Part shown: positions 47,001-53,878 of the stretch, in pieces
Position numbering within the stretch: the stretch's first letter is position 1
How the letters are laid out: every line of letters begins with the position of its first letter
Assembly (NCBI RefSeq): GCF_001050135.1
Contig: NZ_CP012040.1
Location: forward strand, 930,001 to 994,000
Direction of reading: 5' to 3'
DNA: 64,000 nucleotides
From: Cyclobacterium amurskyense
GTDB lineage: Bacteria; Bacteroidota; Bacteroidia; Cytophagales; Cyclobacteriaceae
Made by a program: the position numbers and the translations under genes
Notes under the pieces: generated by a model
The model's input: the letters and a program-made list of their open reading frames with translations, nothing else
What the model was told of the DNA's origin: nothing
The model's database searches: none

Positions 47001-47469
47001 CATTAGCGCTAACCACCTTACCATTAATATTGGCGATCAATTTAGAGGGAGAAGGGATTGCCCGAGATGTCAATACGGCTTGCTTGCTGAAAGCCTTTTC
47101 TTCCTCCCTGATTAATTTGTCCAGGTGCTTGGACATGCTTCTGAGGGACTTTAAGCCTTCCTCGTCATTCTTATAGATAATTAAAAACTGTTCATTAATA
47201 AGCTTAAAAGTAAGAGAAGTGCGCTTAAGCACCTTACCAACGGCATCTTCTACATTTTCTGCATTGTTGTCATAATTCACTTTGATGCCACTAACCAGGG
47301 CTTTGTCGAAGGTGAAATAAACATCAAAATCCCGACTGATTTTATCAATCGCCTCAATAAGGTACATCTCCTCAATGTTTTTGAGGTCATTGGCATTTAC
47401 GTCCATCACAGACAATAAACTCATGGCCCAGAGGCTAAACAGGCCAAGTCTCCATTTTAATTGTTTCAT
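44026..47469 (-). CDS. SusC/RagA-family TonB-dependent transporter with STN signalling domain
   Basis: 1147 residues. Signal peptide 1-26; STN secretin/TonB short N-terminal domain about 30-100 (AIDKISRDFDVYFTFDKAL); carboxypeptidase-D-regulatory-like domain about 150-235 (NGKVVSANGEPLVGVTILIKG); plug with LDEVVVTALGIRKEVKALGY and VTVLKGATAAALYGSRAKNG; then the 22-strand barrel ending in aromatic VNVNLKF. The STN domain means it can signal to the FecR protein encoded just upstream, switching on the ECF sigma factor when substrate binds. Confidence 0.95.
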   Translation of the reverse strand: MKQLKWRLGLFSLWAMSLLSVMDVNANDLKNIEEMYLIEAIDKISRDFDVYFTFDKALVSGIKVNYDNNAENVEDAVGKVLKRTSLTFKLINEQFLIIYKNDEEGLKSLRSMSKHLDKLIREEEKAFSKQAVLTSRAIPSPSKLIANINGKVVSANGEPLVGVTILIKGKSRGTVTDLDGGFTLDGVDSNDVLVFSYIGYVTQEVTVGNNSMLSVTLQEDSKALDEVVVTALGIRKEVKALGYSVTKIDGENFSKARETNFANSLVGKVAGVNVTGVGSGPGNSSRVTIRGNTSISGDNQPLYVINGLPMDNTQFGSPSGANPDWGDNISSINPDDIAEITVLKGATAAALYGSRAKNGAIVITTKSGAGKKGLGVEVTSHNTFDVPYYLWEIQDQYGQGYGGVKPASQQDAANHGQNHWGAPFDGSQVIQLDGVERPYSYVKDQVLDDFYRTGSTSSNNISFSGGGDNGSFRLGFTNLRNSGIIPHSGMERNNISLGLTQKAAKNLTISANVDYITENVNNRYVNRGTQGSAGGTILFVNSNMPTSALAPGYNDDMSEKVLGTDLNATNPYFVINRMSNKTKKDRFITGVTTRWDILPWLFVQGRAGQDYYTFKGDNIIPDGTGFRVNGQIDQRVMNFWERNFEGLIGINKDLNEDFDLAVNLGGNLMSQHRYTTNISGLGFVIPQLNVVNNTSIRNTSTQNYDKKINSVFGTMELSFRNYLYFNLTGRNDWFSTLNPNSNNFFYPSAGVSFVLSDAIDLPRAISFSKFRVAYASVGGDTDPYGLNLTYGLLDYNYNGRPLGTINQETVPNNLLQPLNVDEFEAGLDLRVLDNRLGLDFAVYNKLTTNDIAVESISTTSGYSGVSVNVGSIRNRGVEFLLTGKPVVGNDFEWDITGNLAYNKSKVLKISDTSNELILATTTKAFIKHIEGMEYSQIVGRTILKDEQGRDIIDATGLPIVPANVVPFGTGVHRWTGGLVNNFRYKSFNLNILVDGKFGGSIYSQTNYDLEHRGMSYGSLLGRENGAVLPGVNENGEVNDVLVSADRVNNRAIIVRRRDALDDYLYDASFIKLRNVSLTYSLPASFYNKLGFVKGGSVSLVGRNLLILMSHSPGIDPENNLYPGNSQGVESSALPPTRSLGVNVNLKF

Positions 47470-47507
47470 ATTCTATTTCAGTTATTCAGGGTAAATTGTT
47501 TGTTATA

Positions 47508-48449
47508 TTATAAGCGTTTAATCTCAACTAAATCATTGTTTTCAATAAACTCTATATCCAGAGACAAAGCCAAAACCTGCTTTACAGTGTCCCAATCGGC
47601 AAAAGGAACACCCAGGTATAGGTCAATATCCAATAAGGCTTCATTTTCACAGACAAAGGTTTTCCCATAAATGTCCGTAAGCTTAACAAGCACGTCGGCC
47701 AGCTTCATGTCCTTAAAATTGAGAATGCCATTTTTCCAGGAAGCTGAATTGATCAATGAAGTATTGGATTCTTTGTCAATTTTATTGGTTTCAGGATCCA
47801 CCTGAACCTTATCGCCCGGGATCATTTTAATAATGTCAATTTCAGGGTCTTCCATATGAACATTAAGGCGCCCTTCATCCAAATAGATCTCTACCTTTTC
47901 GCTTCTATTGTCCACATTAAAGGAAGTGCCTATCACCTCTAGTGACACTTTCCCTGTCTCTACCACAAAAGGAATTTTCCCGGGAAGCGATTGTATGTCA
48001 AAAAACGCCTCACCTGTCAACACAATTTGCCGTTTTCCTTTTTCCTCCCAGGCATTGTCCCAGGTGATGGTGGAATTGGCATTCAGCTTGACTTCACTTC
48101 CATCAGGAAGCAATAATTCCCTAACCTCTCCAAAGTCAGTACTGTACGATTCAATTCCCGATGGCCTTTGCTGAAGCAATAGAAACCATGAAGCAAAGCC
48201 CAATACCATTAATACAGAAGCGGCTATTCCCCAAATAAACTTAGGGCTATAAGAAGCTTTGGCCGCTATAGGTTTTACGGGGACTTTACTTTCATTTTGA
48301 CTGTCCTTTTCCCATAAATTTTCCAATTCATTATCTAAGTCTGCCATAGCGCTTTCACTATCAAGAAGGCTTAAAAATTTATCGTATTCCTCTCTTGAAA
48401 GGGTACCATCAACATATTTTTTAAATAACTCTTGGAATTTATTTTTCAC
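47508..48449 (-). CDS. FecR-family anti-sigma factor
   Basis: 313 residues. The cytoplasmic N-terminal part (about 1-68, FQELFKKYVDGTLSREEYDKF) would bind the sigma factor. A single membrane helix follows at about 70-92 (FIWGIAASVLMVLGFASWFLL). The periplasmic FecR domain has VRELLLPDGSEVKLNANSTI and LTGEAFFDI, and a C-terminal STN-like part (DIDLYLGVPFADWDTVKQVLAL). It transmits the signal from the STN domain of SusC. It lies first in the fecR-susC-susD operon, divergent from the sigma gene. Confidence 0.93.
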   Translation of the reverse strand: MKNKFQELFKKYVDGTLSREEYDKFLSLLDSESAMADLDNELENLWEKDSQNESKVPVKPIAAKASYSPKFIWGIAASVLMVLGFASWFLLLQQRPSGIESYSTDFGEVRELLLPDGSEVKLNANSTITWDNAWEEKGKRQIVLTGEAFFDIQSLPGKIPFVVETGKVSLEVIGTSFNVDNRSEKVEIYLDEGRLNVHMEDPEIDIIKMIPGDKVQVDPETNKIDKESNTSLINSASWKNGILNFKDMKLADVLVKLTDIYGKTFVCENEALLDIDLYLGVPFADWDTVKQVLALSLDIEFIENNDLVEIKRL

Positions 48450-48860
48450 AGGTAAGTCTTTTTAATAACAACATAGGTATACTATGCAACCTCTTTTCAG
48501 CATTGTCAAGGGGTAGTTAGGTTTCAAAATGGACATTCCATTTTGCGCTTTTACGTACGTTCAAATATGATCTTAGGCATCTCCTTCTCTCAAATAGCCT
48601 TAGTCAATTTATTCTCCAATCGATAAGAAGACCTCACATTGGTAAAAACAGACCAGTGAGAAAATAAAAAAAAATTAAATAAGTATAAAATTGGGCTTTT
48701 AGAGCAACTGAAGGCAGATTATTGGGTGTAATAAACTTTAAAAATCATATCTGTTTTTGTTTATGCATTTTTTTGATAAATTAGCTGATCATATTTCCTC
48801 TCTCCTAATAAATAGTTCTTATTCAGTCTATAGACCACGATTTATTATTAAATATAAACA
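48450..48860. promoter_or_regulatory. Divergent regulatory region between fecR and ECF sigma gene
   Basis: A 411-base AT-rich spacer that must hold promoters for both directions, presumably including the target site of the ECF factor. A TTTTTG followed by TAAATTAG near 48755-48785 could serve the sigma gene. No ORF and no dispersed repeat is present. Confidence 0.4.
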
Positions 48861-49385
48861 ATGGAAAATAGGATGAAAATCTTAAGGAATAAGGTTTATT
48901 CCTTTACCCTAAAACTTGTCAAAGACCCATCCTGTGCAGAAGACATTACTCAGGACATTATGCTCAAGGCTTGGGAGCACAAGGATAAAATTTTGGGTAT
49001 GGACAATCCGGATTTTTATGTCTTTAAAATGGCGAAAAATGCCGTGATGGACTATTTTAAAAAACTTGCCAAAGAGAAATCTTTACAAGAGGCCGTGTGG
49101 GTTCGTATGGAAAAATCTGAAAACAAAACAGAAAACTACCTGTCTGAACGTGAAGCAAATCACCGGCTTGACCTTATCCTAAAAGAGCTTCCCCCAAGAC
49201 AGCAAGAGGTATTTAAACTGCACCATTCAGAGGAACTGTCTCTATTGGAAATAGCGCAAGAATTAAACATTGCGCCAAACACGGCAAAAAACCATCTTTT
49301 CAGGGCATTAAAAGTAATCCGTTCACAAATGAAACCGGAATTATTGACCATAATTATAGGTTCTATTGGCCAATTGATTTTTTAG
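48861..49385 (+). CDS. ECF-type RNA polymerase sigma factor
   Basis: 174 residues. Region 2 is at about 10-75 (SCAEDITQDIMLKAWEHKDKI, DFYVFKMAKNAVMDYFKK). Region 4 is at about 110-160 (LPPRQQEVFKLHHSEELSLL, then EIAQELNIAPNTAKNHLFRA). The hydrophobic C-terminal tail (LLTIIIGSIGQLIF) is common in Bacteroidota ECF factors tied to SusC/FecR sets. It should drive the fecR-susC-susD operon on the opposite strand when FecR releases it. Confidence 0.94.
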   Translation: MENRMKILRNKVYSFTLKLVKDPSCAEDITQDIMLKAWEHKDKILGMDNPDFYVFKMAKNAVMDYFKKLAKEKSLQEAVWVRMEKSENKTENYLSEREANHRLDLILKELPPRQQEVFKLHHSEELSLLEIAQELNIAPNTAKNHLFRALKVIRSQMKPELLTIIIGSIGQLIF

Positions 49386-49623
49386 GGAAGAATTTATCCT
49401 CGCTTTTAATCGCCATTAAAGGAATTGGTGCTCACGATACAATTGCTATTACATCCTTCCAGGGCTTGGGTACTTTGAAATACCCAAAATACTTTCTTCC
49501 TGTATTCAATATTTCCGTAGGATCTGAAAAGATGAAAACATCAAAGTCATGGGTGCAAACCAATGGGCAAAAAAAAGTAAGATGCGATTTTGGCATTATT
49601 GCCTGTGATAAAATTGACGACAA

Positions 49624-49687
49624 TGCTTAACGAATCCCCAAACCCCATAGGGGTGACAGTTTTGTAGCTAAGGCTGTAAAGCCTTGT
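49624..49687 (+). repeat. Dispersed hairpin repeat B, copy 7 (partial)
   Basis: The first half of B, from CTTAACGAATCCC to AAGGCTGTAAAGCCTT, cut off where the D tail begins. Before it, 49445-49620 is a diverged piece of repeat C (CTTCCAGGGCTTGGGTA, ATATTTCCGTAG). Confidence 0.75.
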
Positions 49688-49746
49688 ACATTGTGCTTTC
49701 AAAAAGAAAAGTAATTACCGATATAAGTATTTCCATACAAAGACGT
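49688..49746 (+). repeat. Repeat module D, copy 4 (tail only)
   Basis: The last 60 bases of module D (ACATTGTGCTTTC ... GATATAAG ... CAAAGACG), placed between B copies 7 and 8. The D-to-B junction is the same as at 27675 and 30535. Confidence 0.72.
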
Positions 49747-49750
49747 ATAG

Positions 49751-49881
49751 TTTACAAATCCCAAAACCCCATAGGGGTGCCATTTTTATAGCCAAGGCTG
49801 TGAAGCCTTGGTCAAAGCATGAAGCACAATCTGATTTTGGCGGTATTGTTGCTCTTTTTCTGCAACAATGCCGCCAAAATC
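49751..49881 (+). repeat. Dispersed hairpin repeat B, copy 8
   Basis: CCAAGGCT-GTGA-AGCCTTGG, then a nearly perfect stem GGCGGTATTGTTGC / GCAACAATGCCGCC around a CTTTTTCT loop. It sits about 66 bases beyond the serpin gene's stop. Confidence 0.85.
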
Positions 49882-49946
49882 ATTATGCAGGATTGCTGTT
49901 TCATTTAACCTGAGCGCTTTCTTTTTGGAAAAACAAATAACCTCAT

Positions 49947-51191
49947 CTAATTCAACATGGAAGGATCTCCCAGTTTACCTATAAATAAAAGCGCTCCACT
50001 GCTATTCTCCTGGATAAAAAAGACAAATGGCTTGTCCAGACTAAAAACCCTTGGCTGGGAAGGACCTGCACTGGTTAACTCGATTTCCACCACCGTGGCC
50101 GCAGCAGCTTCTGTACCTTTTTCACTGACTTCAATAACCGCCTCGTGAATCACCCTACTGATCGCCATTGGTGCGGTTGGATTCACAAAGAGCTTACTGA
50201 AATTAGTAGGACTGGGTAAAAATGGTTTTACCAAACCTAAATTCTGTAGCTGTTCTTTCAAATTGTCTATTCTATACCCCATCTTAAACTTGGGCATCTT
50301 TAGGAAAAAATTCGTGGTATCTGCATTGGCTCTAAAATGCTCCAGGTCTTCCAAAGTAAAAGCCTCCATTTTATTGTCCAATTCAAAATCCTTGTCAATG
50401 ATCACTCCCATGGTATACTGCCCGGTGCTATAAGGTATTTCCAAGTACTCCAATGCGCCATCAGCGTAATACCTCAACCCTGCCGGAGAAGACAATTCCA
50501 TCATATCGACGGTCACTTCTGAACCCGAAGCCGTATAAAAAGGTGCTTTCTTCGTATTGTCAACATCAAAACGATACTTCCAATCCGCTTTAAAATAGAT
50601 GGCATTAACCAAGTACATGGCTGCATCCGGAGAAACTGCGTCAAGCATATCTTTGATCATCCCATTGGTATTGTTTTCGATCCACTGATTAATTATGTCC
50701 TTGGATTGTGGGTTGGACATGTCCAGGCTCGCAATCTCTGCACTGAAACTGTCCCTGACATCTGCTGCAAACTCCTGATTCAATTCCAAGCCCTGCCTGT
50801 ACCAAATGGCATTGGCGATAGCCAACCTCACCTTGGGATCTAGTTCCAATAAATAATTGGTCAGGGACTTTGCGGCTTGATTCGCTTCTTCCAATTCCAT
50901 CCCCTCAAAGCGCAAAACCTGCATAAATTCTGCTTCAATCTCGCCTTCATTGCCATTCATGGCCATGGCGAGTGCCTGGTGTACACTGTAAGGGCTAAAA
51001 AACTGGTTGACATCTTCCTTCTTCTGAAGTTCATGAAACAAATCGAAGGCGAATTGAGAACTACTCAAAACCATCTCTTGCTCCTGAACCTGCAAAGGCC
51101 GGATATTGGGCTTAAGGTCGATCTCCTCCTCTTCACCCCAGTTACAAGCGGTAAATACGAATAAACAGAACAAAGCAGTAGATATTTTCAT
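49947..51191 (-). CDS. Serpin-family protease inhibitor lipoprotein
   Basis: 414 residues. A lipoprotein signal with lipobox FTAC is followed by the serpin core: FSPYSVHQALAMAMNGN, LVNAIYFKADWKYRFD, HEAVIEVSEKGTEAAAATVV and the closing DKPFVFFIQE with GALLFIGKLGDP. The hinge EKGTEAAAA (357-365) is intact, so loop insertion and true inhibition are plausible. Counting from Gly359 as P15 puts the scissile bond at T373-S374, which suggests an elastase-like or small-residue-specific target. It probably guards the cell surface against foreign proteases. Confidence 0.93.
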   Translation of the reverse strand: MKISTALFCLFVFTACNWGEEEEIDLKPNIRPLQVQEQEMVLSSSQFAFDLFHELQKKEDVNQFFSPYSVHQALAMAMNGNEGEIEAEFMQVLRFEGMELEEANQAAKSLTNYLLELDPKVRLAIANAIWYRQGLELNQEFAADVRDSFSAEIASLDMSNPQSKDIINQWIENNTNGMIKDMLDAVSPDAAMYLVNAIYFKADWKYRFDVDNTKKAPFYTASGSEVTVDMMELSSPAGLRYYADGALEYLEIPYSTGQYTMGVIIDKDFELDNKMEAFTLEDLEHFRANADTTNFFLKMPKFKMGYRIDNLKEQLQNLGLVKPFLPSPTNFSKLFVNPTAPMAISRVIHEAVIEVSEKGTEAAAATVVEIELTSAGPSQPRVFSLDKPFVFFIQENSSGALLFIGKLGDPSMLN

Positions 51192-51337
51192 GATTTTTGG
51201 AATTTATTTATCACCTATACGGGAAGAGAAGGGCAAGTGCTACAAGCTTCTCAATAAAAAGTGTTAAAACTAATTTGCATAATTAAGATTAATTTAGAAG
51301 ATTAAGCCCTTCATTAGCAATAAACCCTACATTAATT

Positions 51338-52576
51338 ATGGAAAGAAGACAATTTTTAAAGATTGGTGGCCTTGGTTCTGTCGCTTTATTTTCTGGAATA
51401 CCTTTTTCAAGCCACGCTCGCTCTGATTTCAAAATAAAAAAAATTCGCTATTACTCAGCTCCTGGATACAACAAGCCGCTTTTCAATCAGGCCAGAGGCA
51501 TTGTGGAGATAGAAACAGATTCCGGATTGGTGGGGATCGGCGAAGGAGGAACCCCGGACATGGTCAGGCAATGTGCTGAAATGCTTATCGGTGAAGACCC
51601 ATTCAGAATCGAACACCTGTGGCAATACCTCTATCGTGGGATGTTTTATCCCCCGGGCCGTGAGAAGCTTCATGGAGTCGGCGCCATTGAAATGGCATTA
51701 TGGGACCTTAAAGGCAAAGCTTTGGGAGTTCCTGTTTACGAATTATTGGGTGGGAAAACACGTGATTATGTAGAATGCTATGCCACTGGCTTCCGCAAAA
51801 GCAAAGCCACTACCATGGAAGGCCGTGCACAAGACTGCCTTGAAGCCGGACTTAGGTGTTACCGAATAGGCCCTACCGGCGGAAATGGGGACTTGCCCTT
51901 TGATTTTTATGAACATAGCAAGAAGACCATTGAAATGTGTCAAAAACTAGACAAGGCCGTGGGCGGAAGTGGGAATTGGGCGATTGACCTCCACACCCGC
52001 TTTGACACGACAGAAGCGATAAAAATCTGTGATGTACTGGAAGAATTGGAGCCCTATTTTGTTGAGGACATCATTCGATCTGAAAACCCTGAAGTATACA
52101 AAACCATCAGAAACATGACCAAAGTGCCAATAGCTGTAGGAGAACAATTTGGGGATCGCTGGGACAGCAATGTGCTGATGGAAAATCATTTGATAGATTA
52201 CAGCAGAGTCACCCTGCCCAATACGGGAGGTATTACTGAAATAAAGAAAATAATAGCCATTGGGGAAACCCATTATGTGGGCATCATCCCACACTTCACC
52301 GGCCCACTGTCAACAGCAGCACTGGTACATGTATTGGGATCCTCCAGCCCCACCCGATGCATGATAGAATTGGCGGGAGGAGAACCTGAGAAGCCTAGCT
52401 ATTTTAATGAAGATTTTATTGATTTCAGGGAGGGTAAAGTTCATCTCAATGACCGCCCAGGACTTGGCGTGATTTTCTCACCAGAAAAAGCGTCGCTTTT
52501 GTTTGAGGTCACAAAAAACACTGAATTCACACATCCCTACCTTAAAAGTCCTGATGGCGCCATTCACAACTGGTAG
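51338..52576 (+). CDS. Tat-exported enolase-superfamily enzyme (mandelate racemase/sugar-acid dehydratase type)
   Basis: 412 residues. A twin-arginine signal ERRQFLKIGGLGS leads the protein, so it is likely folded in the cytoplasm and exported. The enolase N-terminal capping domain (about 35-140) and barrel follow. Catalytic and metal positions: D217 and H219 in AIDLHTRFD, E243 in YFVEDII, E269 in AVGEQFG and H319 in IIPHFTGPLS. It would dehydrate or isomerise an acid sugar in the periplasm. The exact substrate cannot be assigned; anhydro-aldonate cycloisomerisation is one possibility. Confidence 0.88.
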   Translation: MERRQFLKIGGLGSVALFSGIPFSSHARSDFKIKKIRYYSAPGYNKPLFNQARGIVEIETDSGLVGIGEGGTPDMVRQCAEMLIGEDPFRIEHLWQYLYRGMFYPPGREKLHGVGAIEMALWDLKGKALGVPVYELLGGKTRDYVECYATGFRKSKATTMEGRAQDCLEAGLRCYRIGPTGGNGDLPFDFYEHSKKTIEMCQKLDKAVGGSGNWAIDLHTRFDTTEAIKICDVLEELEPYFVEDIIRSENPEVYKTIRNMTKVPIAVGEQFGDRWDSNVLMENHLIDYSRVTLPNTGGITEIKKIIAIGETHYVGIIPHFTGPLSTAALVHVLGSSSPTRCMIELAGGEPEKPSYFNEDFIDFREGKVHLNDRPGLGVIFSPEKASLLFEVTKNTEFTHPYLKSPDGAIHNW

Positions 52577-52627
52577 GAAATGATTTTAAGTAATCTAAGA
52601 ACCTTGGTAATCTTAACGTTAAAATTT

Positions 52628-52757
52628 AATGAATACAAAAATCCCATAGGGGTGTCATTTTTGTAGCCAAGGCTGTGAAGCCTTGGTCAAAACGATAAGT
52701 ACAACCCGATTTTGGCGGTATTGTTGCCTTTTTTTCTGCAACAATGCTGACAAAATC
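52628..52757 (+). repeat. Dispersed hairpin repeat B, copy 9
   Basis: CCAAGGCT-GTGA-AGCCTTGG and the GGCGGTATTGTTGC stem with a T-rich loop. It is followed by the C-end segment with a tandem array. Confidence 0.85.
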
Positions 52758-52801
52758 ATTTTCGCCTATAGTTATCCTAATTTCTACCTGTTCATTTTTC
52801 C

Positions 52802-52895
52802 CCCTGAATAGAAATCAGGGCAGGCCCTGAGCAGAAATCAGGGCAGGCCCTGAGCAGAAATCAGGGCAGGCCCTGAGCAGAAATCAGGGCAGGCT
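52802..52895 (+). repeat. 23-bp tandem array within C-end segment
   Basis: Four units of CAGGGC-AG-GCCCTG plus AGCAGAAAT, ending CAGGGCAGGCTTAATTC. Each unit holds a 6-bp hairpin. The same position in C copy 2 (27318-27395) carries a different 28-bp unit, and C copy 1 has none. Confidence 0.8.
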
Positions 52896-52930
52896 TAATT
52901 CAAAAACGAATCAAAAAAATCAAGGCTGTA

Positions 52931-53343
52931 TGGAAATCTTAACGCAAAATAAATCACTCCCTGGCTAAACAAAAAAACTCAGCCAAAAAGGCCTCAAACA
53001 GTTTTTTGTTTTTAACGCCATTGAGCAATCCATTTTACTAATTTCCATAAGGCCGAAAAAATTAAATAGAATTGAACCCGAAATATGCAATAGATATTCT
53101 ATTACGTGCTGAAATCGCTTTAAAATCAGCCACTTCGTTGCTGTTTTCAATTTCACCATAGCGGTGCTATGCTAAAATCTCCAAACAGCCTGATTTTCTT
53201 GCGATTGCAACACTCATTATGAATCCTATTACATAATTCGGGTTGAACAAGCTTAGGCAACTAAAGCTATATGGGATAGATATTTAACCTAACCTAGAAT
53301 TCATTTTCACTTGGCATTACTCCCTAAAGTAATATTGACCGCA
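52931..53343 (+). repeat. Repeat module E, copy 2 (split by MITE copy 5)
   Basis: Matches 23401-23637 on both sides of the MITE at 53077-53242. The hairpin with GGCC-type arms is slightly changed (CAGCCAAAAAGGCC), keeping most of the pairing. Confidence 0.8.
53077..53242 (-). mobile_element. MITE-like element, copy 5 of 5 (166 bp, inverted)
   Basis: Begins CCCGAAATATGCAATAG and ends TTATGTAATAG-complement to TTCGGG. Duplicated target TTGAA at 53072-53076 and 53243-53247. It is inserted inside E copy 2, and the undisturbed site is at 23538-23542. Short form like copy 2. Confidence 0.92.
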
Positions 53344-53345
53344 AA

Positions 53346-53416
53346 ACTTAACAAACCCCTATAATCCCAAAGGGGTGCTATTTTTGTAGCCAAGGCTATG
53401 AAGCCTTGGTCGAAAC
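53346..53416 (+). repeat. Dispersed hairpin repeat B, copy 10 (partial)
   Basis: The first half of B including CCAAGGCT-ATGA-AGCCTTGG, where the loop's first base differs. The second stem is missing; the sequence then becomes extremely AT-rich. Confidence 0.75.
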
Positions 53417-53878
53417 TTTTAAACAAGACCTAAACCACATTGAATTAAGGACTTAATTACTTCAATCAAATTAAACACAATTTTTAGTACAATATATTAT
53501 TTGATTTACAATGTTTAATTGATAAATATTCAAAATTAATTCATAATTCAATCCTAGTAAATTTCTATTTATTCAACCATTTTATTCTTATAATTAACAA
53601 TAGTACATCATATTAATTTTAATAAATACATTTTAGCAGTCATAAATTGTTTGTTTTAATGAATACTAATATATTGGTTAAATAATTAATAAATTATATA
53701 ACAAAATAAAGATAAAAATAAATCATTAAAACAGCTATTAAAAGTATTTCCATCAAATTTTACATCAAATAAATTATTATAATTTAATTAATTACCTATT
53801 TAATGCATAAATCAACGAATACAAACATGTTAATTACCAAATATATTAAATATTATTCAACCCAAAACAACCTAAATT
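53417..53878. promoter_or_regulatory. Very AT-rich leader upstream of susC
   Basis: About 460 bases, overwhelmingly A and T, before the second susC ATG. TTTG at 53650-53653 and TATATTGG at 53670-53677 resemble -33 and -7 elements (one mismatch in the latter), which would leave a 200-base 5' leader. A short ORF at 53803 overlaps the susC start and is judged a shadow. Confidence 0.4.

Noticed and set aside
52802..52895. Tandem 23-bp array as a CRISPR
   Set aside because: The repeats are contiguous without unique spacers, and no cas genes are present.
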